Assembly: GCA_002633005.1 (NCBI GenBank)
Contig: NMRA01000095.1
Span: 249,881 to 313,880, forward strand
Source: Phoronis australis
Taxonomy: Eukaryota; Phoronida; Phoronidae
Direction: 5' to 3'
DNA: 64,000 nt
The notes under the pieces are model-generated. The model was not told the origin of the DNA. It did no database searches and saw only the letters and a list, made by a program, of their open reading frames with translations. This document shows positions 36,669 through 47,746 of the stretch, piece by piece (position 1 is the first letter of the stretch; each line of letters begins with the position of its first letter). The position numbers and the translations under genes are program-made.

Positions 36669-37497
36669 GCTCAGTAATCAAGACACTGACATGGCCAGAT
36701 ACTAAAGACCAGATCACTGTATGATGAGAGTGGCGCGATAGGAACTAGCCCGAATACATTTCAAAGCAACATGGTAGATGTTTGCCCATGTTTAGACATC
36801 ATGAAACCTTATCTTAAAATTATGGATAGATACATGGAGTAGTTTGTCGCATTTTCGTAAATGCTACTGCATTCTGAATTTTTACTGATGAATGTAATTG
36901 TATCAAACGGCACGAAAGGACCAATTAAATATAATATGAAAAGATTAAAATTTTGGGTGAATGCCTGGCTAAATCATCTACAGCAAGTGTGAAGGATCAA
37001 TAATCTAAAATCTGGTACATGTCCATGTACTTTTTAGGGTAGAACTCTTTTGAATCATTGAAATTATTGCCCTAATGGCTTAGCTTATCATCGTTACCTT
37101 AACAAAAAGTTTGAAAACTCGTGTTCACTCGTCCGTGTTTTCATTACTGTTGTACATTAAAATCATGTTTCATACCTATGCCAAGCTTAGTCATTGCCCT
37201 TTCCAACAATACAACATTTTGTCAATGAATTTTTGATATGCTCAATAATTTTGCTGCCAAAGATGGCTTGGTCTCAAAGTGGAATGTTGCAAATATTATG
37301 GTTTTTCCGTCACCACCTGTGATGTGCAGGTTATTTAACACGGGGGAGTAAACACCAAATTTGTGAGACACAGAGTGCTACCTTGGAACTCCTGATGTTA
37401 GCAGGCCCAGTGTGATTAGCAATGATGCAAACTGTGTTTGGACTGCCCAGTTTGCAGCTTTCTTCAAATGTGAAAACCTGGTGTTCTTGCTCTAAGT

Positions 37498-37698
37498 ATG
37501 CCACGTTTGTATACTACAGAGAATTCCAGAGCTCTTGGACAAATTGATGCTGATATTCCCGAGAATATAGTAGGAGCACGATTTGGAATGAGTCCTAGTG
37601 CCATCTCCAAACTGAAGCACGTTCAAATTCCAACCAACAGCCTGCGAAAAGGGTGTGTCGCTGTTATTACTGCGAATAGTTGGTCAACTCTATACTGA
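37498..37698 (+). pseudogene. Helix-turn-helix fragment of a Tc1/mariner-like transposase, copy A
   Basis: 66 residues beginning MPRLYTTENSRALGQIDADI and continuing VGARFGMSPSAISKLKHVQI. The layout (MPRL, an RA.G helix, then ARxFGxSxSAIxKL) is that of the N-terminal paired-like DNA-binding domain of Tc1-type transposases. The second DNA-binding subdomain and the DDE/D catalytic domain are not present downstream, so it is at best a remnant. A diverged copy is at 41228-41428. Confidence 0.4.
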
Positions 37699-39998
37699 GA
37701 AGATCATCATTGTTGTCTATCAGTCAGACTAATACAACGGTCTATTAGTCAGTTGTTCAATAAATAAAGTATTTACGTGTTTCCAAATTGCCATAAATTT
37801 TTATTACCATGGAACCAGCACTTTAATTGCTATTGAAAAAGCTGAATGCTCAAACTTGAAAACACATTTAGCTCCAACTGAATTTGCAACGTTGATTTTG
37901 AGACCAAGCCCTCTTTGGCAGCAAAGTTACTTATCACAATAAAAATCTATTGAACACATACGTTACCATTGGTAAGGGGAATGACTGGGTTTGCATTGAT
38001 TGGCAACATGATTATTGAAACCAAAAATAGTAAAAACACGGGCGAGTGGACACAAATTTGCAAACTATTGTTGAGGTGTTTATAACCTCTCTGGTTCATA
38101 ATCCTTTTCATTTTGCTATTACACGCTGGTGTTTTGCATTTTAGTTCTACTCTTGGTTTTTAGAATTAAAAAATATTGTTAAAGGAGTCGTGTATGCGAA
38201 ATGATAATTATTTATCAATTCAATTATTTATCTTATGCTTCTAGTAAAACCATCAACTGAGAACTGACGCGGGTTTTCTAATGATATGGCTTGTATACAA
38301 TTCGATTGAAAAACGGCGGAATTGCGAAAATCTTTAATGACAATAAATTTGGGTGCACACACCGGAACAAACAAATGCAAACAACTCTCATGCTTAGGCG
38401 GCGGAGCCTCAGCGGCTGCGAAATCAAAGTTGGCATTACACTCTTTCTAGAGTTCTATGGAGTGCCCAAGCGATTGTCAGCATCAGTAAAGGACACGTCC
38501 TAGTCGTGTTACTGGAATAACTTGCCATTCTGTTGTGTGTTTTTATAACATTGGTTTGAAAGCGGGGCGGTGGATTTGCCTAGGACTACTAGCCCACCAG
38601 ACTGAACGAAAGGCCGACCGTAAGTCATTTTCAGAACGCGACTTTCTGAATACATCCTAGGTCCAACAATGGACAAAATCGACGTTATGGTAAAAATGAG
38701 CAATCTTAGGAACCCATGTCTTAAAACCAATGGAAGTGTTGAAATGAATGCAGTCAATTAGGCTATATTAGTTACTTTCTCGTGGTCTTTATGCTGGTTG
38801 GCAGACCTCAGATATGACCATCCCGTGTATAATTCGCTTACAAGGACGTCACGCATTTCTAAAGATATGCGGGAATTTTCACCGCTCGTCCTTCTTAGCA
38901 GCTTGTACCAGGATCAAAGAGAGCGCGGCGCCGGAATCAGGTACAGTTGTGATGACCGCATTGCCCGATGCGAGTATAAAAAGTATCAGACATCTCTGAC
39001 CGTACATAATGGCGAATTTTCAAAATGCATTAACCACCAATTTTCGTTAGAAACCAACACCTAGGCGGGATTCAGCTGGAAAAATAAAAACCAGGTACGG
39101 TTTTCGATTTTTAAAAATCGATGAGCTAATAATCTAAAAACTACAACCACTAGGTACGATTGAAGATAAACTACCGCGCGTATTGGTATAATCGGTGGAT
39201 ATACAAACGCTGATCAGAGTTAACAATATCACATGGATTCATTTTTTAATGTTTTTTCAATCTCGTTTAACCAGATTTTTGACCAGGATACAGTTGTTGT
39301 GCCCACTTTTCATTTTTTATTACTGACAAAGAGCTAGAGTAGTTGTATAGTCAGTGCCACCGAAATTGTCCAGAGATTCCAAATCTTCAGTTTGGTCATC
39401 ACCATATTTGAACTTTTGTATATATTTTATGATTTGAGTNCATGTATAGTCAGTGCCACCGAAATTGTCCAGAGCTTCCAAATCTTGAGTTTGGTTATCA
39501 CCATATTTGCACTTTTGTATGTATTTTATGATTTGAGTTCTAATAAAGGTTAAACTTTAATGACATGTGAAATATTTAGTGTACCTGTAATGTGGTAATT
39601 TTAGGGATGGGCTCACATTGAACCTAAACTATGTAAGTTTAGCTGGCGATCAAAATCTACAACTGTTTTGGTACTTCAAGTTCAACACTTAGATAAACAG
39701 TTATCAACCCGTTCCCGGTATGAAAAAAAAAACAAGTTGGCAGAAGCATTAAAAATTAAATAAAGAAAACCAATATGAAAGTTATCGTTCCTTTGGAAAG
39801 TGGCCCTTTGTGAAGATAAACAAAAGTTAACCTTTTAGTCATTTTCTAATATTTATAATGTACCAAGTTAAAACTACTCTCCAGAGTTGCAGGCTATAAC
39901 TCTGAAAATGTCAGAGAAAACCAAATTGAGGGTACTAAGAACAACCATTGTTGAGACAGTAATGCTAGCAATTAACTTTCCACTTCATTAGCTCAGAT

Positions 39999-40238
39999 CT
40001 ACTGCAATACAAAGGGCGTGCTGAATAGGCATCGTAAAAGTTTTCTGGGGCTTAGGGAATCAGAGGGGTCGGCAGTGTAAGCGAGAAATTCTCCATATGA
40101 GCAGTCGGCTGCCATCATTGAACTCCGCAAGTTGGGGTAAAGTTTTCTCGAAGGTGCGTTGGTGAGCCAGCAGCTTAACTTCAGTCGTGTATAAGCAGAG
40201 GGGTTTGGTGGTACATGAGTCAACGAGGTAATCTGCAC
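39999..40238 (-). other. Conserved but unrecognised open frame in the tandem unit, copy B
   Basis: Counterpart of 36429-36668 with the same length and start; differences include Ser to Arg and Phe to Leu. No domain is recognised. Confidence 0.2.
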
Positions 40239-41058
40239 GCTCAGTAATCAAGACACTGACATGGCCAGATACTAAAGACCAGATCACTGTATGATGAGAG
40301 TGGCGCGATCGGAACTAGCCCGGATACATTTCAAAGCAACATGGTAGATGTTTGCCCATGTTTAGACATCATGAAACCTTGTCTTAAAATTATGGATAGA
40401 TACATGGAGTAGTTTATCGCATTTTCGTAAATGGTACTGCATTCTGAATTTTTACTGATGAATGGAATTGTATCAAATGGCATGAAAGGACCAATTAAAT
40501 ATAATATACAAAGAATATAAGTAATTTTGGGTAAATTCCTGGCTAAATCATCTACAGCAAGTGTGAAGGATCGCTACACTAAAACCTGGTACATGTCTAT
40601 GTACTTTTTATTGTAGAACTCTTTTGAATCATTGAAATTATTGCCCTAATATCTTAGCTTATCATCGATACCTTAACAAAAAGTTTGAAATTTGTGTTCA
40701 CTCGTCCGTGTTTTCATTACTTTTGGTTATTAAAATCATTTTTCATACCTATGGCAAGCTCAGTCATTCCCCTTTCCAACAATACAACATTTTGTCAATG
40801 AATTTTTGATATGCTCAATAACTTTGCTGCCAAAGATGGCTTGGTCTCAAAGTGGAATGTTGCAATTTTTAGTGTTTTTCCGGCACCACCAGCGATGTGC
40901 AGGTTATTTAACACGGGGGGAGTAATCACCAAATTTCTGGGACACTGAGTGATACCTTGGAACTCCTGATGTTAGCAAGCTCAGTGTGAATTGCAATGAT
41001 GCAAATTTTTTTTTGGACTGCCCAGTTTCTTCAGCTTTCTTCAAATGTGAAAACCTGG

Positions 41059-41206
41059 GCCCAGTTGCATAAAAGTTATACGCCGTATAGCAACAACGAC
41101 GTCGCATTATCAAGCATCACGTTGTTATTGTTGAACAATGCACCTGACGTCATGCAACAATCAAACTTATCCAGTGGATAACTTTTGAAGCTTTATGCAA
41201 CTCAGC
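41059..41206. mobile_element. 148-bp MITE with CCTGG target duplication, absent from the sister copy
   Basis: GCCCAGTTGCATAAA at the left and TTTATGCAACTCAGC at the right form inverted ends with two mismatches. CCTGG occurs on both sides (41054-41058 and 41207-41211). The matching position in copy A (37477-37481) has a single CCTGG and no insert, so it is a precise empty site. Confidence 0.9.
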
Positions 41207-41227
41207 CCTGGTGTTCTTGCTCCAAGT

Positions 41228-41428
41228 ATGCCACGTTTGTATACTACAGAGAATTCCAGAGCTCTTGGACAAATTGATGCTGATATTTTCAAGAATATTG
41301 TAGGATCACGATTCGGAATTAGTCCTAGTGCCATCTGCAAACTGAAGCACTTACAAATTCAAACCAACAACCTGCGAAATGGGTGTGTCGCTGTAATGAC
41401 TGCGCATAGTTGGTCAACCCGATACTGA
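41228..41428 (+). pseudogene. Helix-turn-helix fragment of a Tc1/mariner-like transposase, copy B
   Basis: 66 residues aligned with 37498-37698, with about 13 substitutions (for example GMSPSAISKLKHV becomes GISPSAICKLKHL). The high replacement rate suggests no selection on the protein. An in-frame ATG 33 bases upstream lies partly in the MITE. Confidence 0.35.
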
Positions 41429-42597
41429 GAAGACTATAATTGTGTGTCTATCAGTCAGACTAACACCACTGTCTATCAGGCAGTTGTACAATAAATAAAG
41501 TATTTACGTGTTTCCAAATTGTCATAAGTTTTTATTACCATGGAACCAGCACTTTAATTGCTATTGAAAAAGCTGAATTCTCAAACACGAAAACACATTT
41601 AGCTCCAACTGAATTTGCGACGTTGATTTTGAGACCAAGCCCTCTTTGGCAGCAAAGTTACTTATCACAATAAACATCTATTGAACAAATACGTTACCAT
41701 TGGTAAGGGGAATGACTGGGTTTGCATTGATAGGCAACATGATTAATGAAACCAAAAATAGTAAAAACACTGGCGAGTGGACACAAATTTGCAAAAAATT
41801 GCTGAGGTGTTTATAACCTCTCTGGTTCATAATCGTTTTCATTTTACTATTACACGCTGCTGTTTTGCATTTTGGTTCTATTCTTGGTTTTTAGAATTAA
41901 AAAATACTGTTAAAGCAGTCGTGTATGGGAAATGATAATTATTTATCAATTCAATTATTTATCTTATGCTTCTAGTAAAACCATCAACTGAGAACTGACG
42001 CCGGTTTTCTAATGATATGGCTTTTATACAATTCGATTGAAAAACGGCGAAATTGCGAAAATCTTTAATGACAATACATTCGGGTGCACACACGAGCCTC
42101 AGCGGCCGCGAAACCAAAGTTGGCATTACACTCGGCTTAGAGTTCTATGGAGTGCCCAAGCGATTGTCAGCATCAGTAAAGGGCACGTCCTAGTCGTGTT
42201 ACGGGAATAACTTGCAATTCTGTTGTGAGTTTTTATAACATTGGTTTGAAAGTGGGGCGGTGGATTTGCCTAGGCCTACTAACCCACCAGACTGAACGAA
42301 AAGCCGACAGTAAGTCATACTCAGAACGCGACTTTCTGAAGACATCCTACATCCGACAATGGACAAAATCGACGTTATGATCAAAATGAACAATCTTAGG
42401 AACCCATGTCTTAAAACCAATGGCAGTGTTGAAATGAATGCAGCCTATTAGGCTATAAGATTAGTTACTATCGCGTGGTCTTTATGCTGGTTGGCAGACC
42501 TCGGACATGACCATCCCGTGAATAATACGCTTACAAGGGCGTCACGCATTTCTAAAGATACAGTATGCGGGAATTTTCACCGCTCGTCCTTCTGAGC

Positions 42598-43700
42598 GGC
42601 TTGTACCATAATCAAAGAGAGCGCGGTGCCGGAATCAGCTACAGTTGTGATGACCGCATTGCCCGATGCGAGCATAAAAAGTATTAGGCATCTCTGACCG
42701 TACATAATGGCGAATTTTCAAAATGCATTAACCACCAATTTTCGTTATAAACCAACACCTAGGCGGGATTCAGTTGGAAAAAACAACCAGGTACGCTTTA
42801 CGATTTTTAAAAATCGGTGAGCTAATAATCTAAAAACTACAACCATTAGGTACGATTGAAGATAAACTACCGCGCGTATTGGTACATTGTATACTCGGTG
42901 GATATACAAACTGTGATCAAAGTTAACAATATCACATGGATTCATTTTTTAATATTTTTTCAATCTCGTTTAACCAGATTTTTGACCAGGAAACAGTTGT
43001 TGTGCACACTTTTCATTTTTAATTACTGACAAAGAGCTAGTGTAGTTATATAGTCAGTGCCACCGAAATTGTGCAGAGATTCCAAATCTTCAGTTTGGTC
43101 ATCACCATATTTGAACTTTTGTATATATTTTATGATTTGAGTTCTAAAACAATTGAACTTAAATGACACGTCAATTGTTTAGTGTACCTGTAATGTGGTA
43201 AGTTTAGGGATGGGCTCATAATGAACTTAACTAATTAAGTTTAGCTGTCGATCAAAATCTTCCTCTTCGGTTTTGGTACTTCAAGTTCCAAACTTAAATA
43301 AATAGTCATCAACCCGTTCCCGGAAAGAAAGAAAACAAGTGGGCAGTAGCATTAAAAATTAAAGAAAACCAATATGAAACTTGTCGTTCCTTTGGGAAGT
43401 TTTCCTTTCTGAAGATAAACACGTACGAGTTAACCTGTTTAGTCATTTTGTAATAATTATAATTTACCAAGTTAAAACTACTCTCCAGAGTTGCAAGCTA
43501 TAACTCTGCAAATGTCAGAGGAAACCAAATTGGGGATACTGACAGCAACTATTGTTGAGACAGTAATGCAATTACCTTTTCACTTCATTAGCTCAGATCT
43601 ACTTCAATACAAAAGACGTGCTGAATAGGCATCGTAAAAGTTGTCTGGGGCTAAGGGAATAAGAGCGGTCACCAGTGTAAGCGAGAAATTGCCCACATGC
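42598..43700. repeat. Tandem unit, copy C, truncated
   Basis: The head (42598-43142) is about 5% different from 38911-39439. After that it continues as a more diverged copy (roughly 15% by eye) of the unit body and fades out near 43700, where it matches the part of the body around 36500. Confidence 0.7.
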
Positions 43701-44997
43701 ACCGAAGCATGGCCAATGTTTTCCCTCCGTCATTATCTCGTTTTGGGTCCGAAAACCAACCTATTGGCCGATGGAAGTTAATTTTATATTGTTGACTCGA
43801 AGGTAGTGGTGACTGGTGGTAAGTGTAAACGTTCATAATGTATCCATATCATAGAAAAATATTCCTAGACAGACAATAGTGTCTCTATATCTATGGCAGC
43901 CAAGGTCAAGTTTTGTACAACCTCTGACACCGCATAGTCGTGATCTGAATCCTTGTTGAGGAAGTCTGTCTAGACTAATGTGTGGAACGGATGTAACGTT
44001 TAGTTTCGTTTTCTGACGGAATCGACGTAAAACACTCCATGTAAACTTGAATAAATACACTCTCAAACCATTAAAACTGGCAAAATATTTTGCTAATCCC
44101 CCCAGCAGATTCAGTAAACACCGCCAGCGCAAGTTCTTGAAAACATAAGCGTAACCAAGGAAATTTTATGTGGCGGATCTTGGCTTATGAGAGGGGGCCT
44201 TCCCGCAATTTTCAAAGAACAAATGTTGATGATAGCCATAGGCGAGTTCTGTATGGGAGTTGTGGCAAATATTGTAGCCCAGGTGACAATATGTGTCGAC
44301 GTTCACAGCATATATATTGTGGCATTCGGTCTTATACATGTGTCGAGTGCGACAATACATATGGCACATCATAGGCCAGTCCCCCTTAGCCCCTAAATCT
44401 GCCGATGTAGTTCGATACCCTTTATCTTTAACTATAATAGGAAAAATTATTTTTACTAGCAAGCGCCTCCAGAAAGCATATTGCGAGGTTACAACAGAAT
44501 GACCACTTCCATTGATCAATAATTTCTATTCGAAACTGAAGTCTCAATGTCAATTATTAATTTTTTGTTCATCAATTTCATTTCGTAAGAAAGAAACTAC
44601 GCATCCTTCGTCAATTTTGACTTCTTTACAAGCAGACGATCCGAACTTGTAAAATTCCTTTTCTAAATTCATCCATTCGCCTTCGTGAAGTAGTTGAATG
44701 TCATGCTTTGCAAGCATTTATGAAATTAATAACAATAGACACATTTGTGCGTATGTGTTAGACTACAAGGCAGCTGCAAATGTTCTTTCAGACCTACGGT
44801 TGCTCGCGTTATTATACCACATACCGCATCTATCCAGGTCAATACTTATGCATTAATTACCTGCACAACTTTGAAATTTGAGTTGAATATCCTATATATG
44901 TAAATATCCTACGGTCAGCTACGTGGTGTAAAGTTTAATAAGCTGGTCTATTTTAACGTAATTTGTATCCTCTGCTATAAAGCACAGTCTGTTGCCA
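43701..44997. other. 3' flank of the innexin gene
   Basis: No supported gene. Frames of 99 and 117 codons on the minus strand (43833-44132, 44166-44519) have no recognisable domain. Part of this interval is probably the innexin 3' untranslated region. Confidence 0.4.
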
Positions 44998-46700
44998 TCA
45001 AATATTTTCCCCAGAAATTTTAGAGGGATGGAAGTCCTTTCGAAACTTCTTAAAGTTCTCCCACAATCCCAGGATGAGATCTGCAATTACAATGTCATTT
45101 GTGTTCTTGCTGACGAGACGAAGGACAAAAACGCCATCCTGCCGAAGGTAGTCGTTAATGAAAATGCGTGCCAGCTTTTTGTCCTGTGGGGTATTCATTT
45201 GGTCTGCCATTTTTAAGTATTTCTTAACGTACATAAAGCGCGCCCTGTCAAAGAGCGTGAAGAACCAGGGCAGTATTCCCCAAACACTGAGGAGAGCTAC
45301 CATTACAAGCCAGAACCAGATGAAGATGAAGATTTTCTCGCTAAACAAATTAACGGGCAGTACGCATTGGAGTGTGTATCGATGGAGGTTGTTCAACCCG
45401 CCGAGTCGCCTGATGACGATGTCGCAAAATGTGACGCGCGGGAACTGACGAGACTCCTTCCAGTCAGTACCGTTGACAACTTTAGAAATGACTTCGAATC
45501 CATACAGGTTGTAATCGGTTCTCAAGAAGGCATTCAGTAGAAAAAGTTGGCAGATTGAGTTGACGATGAAGAGAATTTTTACGAAGAGATAAGACATGAT
45601 CATCTTGTTGCCGCGTGCTTTGTTACAAAAGAACATAAGCTTGGCCATAAGTCCGGATTTGCGCTCTCTGTTATGGACGAAGTATAGGTCCATGTGTCGA
45701 ACCAAATAGCTCGTCGTTTTTTGTCGAGTTTCTGGGTTGAGATGCTCGGCTGTCGTAATGGCTCCGACTATGCCTGTGATGTTTAGACCAACTCGTCCAT
45801 TCAGAACTCTCCAGACAATGTGTGGCAGGTAGAAGAGAACGGCCATTGAAAGGAGGATAAAAGGCACCCATTGGTAGTAACTGAGCTCCCTGTCCTGTCG
45901 CACTGGCACGTTGGCTGGGATGTCCTCCAAGCTGGTGTGCCAGCCCACGTAATATGTGTTGCTCACCCAACAGAGACTGTCCGTATAGGATATGTGCTGA
46001 CCGCTGAAGTGGTCTGGTGTCCAACAGTCGATAGGGTCTCCCACATACTGCTGAGTTCCTGTTAGAATAAAAACTCAGGCGATTCAATTGAGCTTATATA
46101 GTGATGTTCCAAATCCAGCTTGTGTCAAAATCCAATATTTGACTTAGGTAATGAGCCATTATAAAACTTATCTAACCTTGTTCACATCATGTTGCGCAAT
46201 GTCTTGGCTCCGTAAGAAATAATGGTTAGCTCTGAACCCTGACAGTATTTCAGGCGAAAAAAATGACTGGCGGGTCACTAGTAAACTTTTCTGGCTCTTC
46301 CCAAGCACAAAATGTATTCAACTTCCTAAGCTGAGAAATGACTAAGTTTGTCAAAGGACATGTCAACACCATGTCTTTTTGTAACGACAAATGGCTACAG
46401 TCTTTTTGTAACACATTGAACTGGAAAGTAAATGAATTATACTGGTAAGAAGTTGACTCAGAGCCATGGAATGACAGGAACCGTTAGTGTAGGGATACAT
46501 TCCTGTAACCATGGCGGCGAGTTATCAGTCTCTTCTTGATATAGATAGGATTCAATTATACATGTATTTTTACCTGTGATAACCGTGCTGACAACGAGAA
46601 CGGCCAAAGTGTAACGGTGACTCAATCTGTCGAATGCGTCGTCATCATAGTTCACGGAGAACTTGGTCACCTGAGCGATGACGTCAAGGAAACTAGACAT
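44998..46700 (-). CDS. Innexin (gap-junction channel protein), two coding exons
   Basis: A four-pass membrane protein of 395 aa that assembles into intercellular channels or hemichannels. Exon 1 is 46700-46574 and exon 2 is 46058-44998; the junction (ATCACAG|GTAAAA, TTCTAACAG|GA) is phase 1 and restores TGTQQYVGDPIDCWTP, the usual start of extracellular loop 1. Loop 1 has two Cys (DCW, LCW, residues 54 and 72), followed by the family signature YYQWVPF (103-109) at TM2. Loop 2 has its two Cys (TFCDIV, TLQCVLP) and an N-glycosylation site (NGT). TM4 is IFIFIWFWLVMVALLSVWG. The N-terminal 30 residues are cytoplasmic. A TTTTAG acceptor directly before the ATG suggests a 5' untranslated exon upstream. 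The C-tail is short for the family. Pannexins of chordates share the fold, so innexin versus pannexin naming depends on the species. Confidence 0.92.
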
Positions 46701-47506
46701 CCTAAAACGAACAGATGAGGTGTTACGGAACGTGTGTATGTGTGTGTGTAAACTGCAGTTTTAACTGATGAAAAAACAACTCCCATATCAGTCAGACATG
46801 GGACTGTAAATCCTGTCTTAGAACTTGTTTATCATGAAAAATTCATGATCAATTAAAACTTTGAATTTAAGTCGAAATGCATTCTCAGGACTTTTTGTAA
46901 ATAACTTTAATGTGTTGAACAGATTTAATTTTCCAAGAAAATGTATGGTGGGAACTCTTTAAAGCTCGAGGGACGGTGGGCCTACTCGGCTGCTGGTGAG
47001 AAAAGAGCGCCCCCTTCAACCATGCGGTAAACTAACTCCAGTTTTGTTGTCATGGGGTGCACTTTGCGAGACAATGAGTAATTATGCTTTTAAACTTTGT
47101 AAGGAAGTACAGCTTGTGAAATAGCTAACAGAAATGCACTGTGTTTGGCAAAATCACTGGAACAGCATTCAGTGTCCTTGTTACCCAGAAATTGGCAAAC
47201 ATCACTAAGATCTGGAGTTGTACAGTAGTCGTTAATCCGTTATTTAATTGTAATGAATTTGACGCCCGTTAGAATATTAAACGATGGTAGTTTTGTTTTA
47301 CTTTTTTAAACCTGTCAATGATGTACACGTACATGTATTCGTTTCGTATTCATTTAAAGTAGACTCCACGATGACTAAACTAAACACTGCGCCTTGTACA
47401 CGTACACTGCACGTGACTTGGTGAAGGTGTTATGTCGCTCCAATTATTAGAGTGGAGTTAATGTATTGGTTACACTCGTGTTCTTGACGTGCTGCGTTCC
47501 GTGTAC
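46701..47506. other. Upstream region of the innexin gene
   Basis: A short GT run lies near 46735-46752. A 5' untranslated exon and promoter of the innexin gene are expected here, but I could not place them. Confidence 0.35.
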
Positions 47507-47746
47507 ATGCGCGCACCCAGGAAGGGGGGGGGTGCTCGATCAAGCCCCAAATTTGGCGAAAAGGGCAAAAACGTCCGGCTCAGAGAAATAAAAAGTCCTA
47601 GAAAACGAGACAAAAGTCCACTAAAAAGGCACAGATGCACAGTGAAGGTGGTCACCCGTTTTTTTAGTCCTCCCGCTTCTTTCAGCGAAAGGTCCACATC
47701 GCCAGAAAATTCGAGACCCCCCATATTAAAGGCTGGGTGCGCGCAT
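47507..47746 (-). mobile_element. GC-rich MITE, minus orientation copy
   Basis: ATGCGCGCACCCAG at the left and CTGGGTGCGCGCAT at the right are exact inverted ends. GTGTAC flanks the left end directly and the right end after one extra base. The interior is the reverse complement of the element at 33069-33278. The 145-codon frame seen through it on the plus strand is not a gene. Confidence 0.7.

Larger units (their letters stand above)
35167..38910. repeat. Tandem unit, copy A (about 3.7 kb)
   Basis: Starts at CTTGTACCTGGATCAAAGAG; the same word restarts the unit at about 38911 and 42598. The body (from 35878) is a few percent different from 39441-42597, whereas the head (35167-35720) differs much more from 38911-39439 and carries unique insertions. 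It encloses a MITE, a perfect hairpin and a short helix-turn-helix frame. Confidence 0.75.
38911..42597. repeat. Tandem unit, copy B, interrupted by the ambiguous base at 39440
   Basis: Head at 38911-39439 and body at 39441-42597. About 90 bp just before the N (39350-39439) repeat again just after it (39441-39533), which is typical of an assembly join. The sequence after the N starts with CATG, the last four bases of the MITE present in copy A, followed by TATAG. See the findings for the allelic interpretation. Confidence 0.75.

Noticed and set aside
45158-45448. 96-codon plus-strand frame over the innexin gene
   Set aside because: Shadow of the innexin coding strand.
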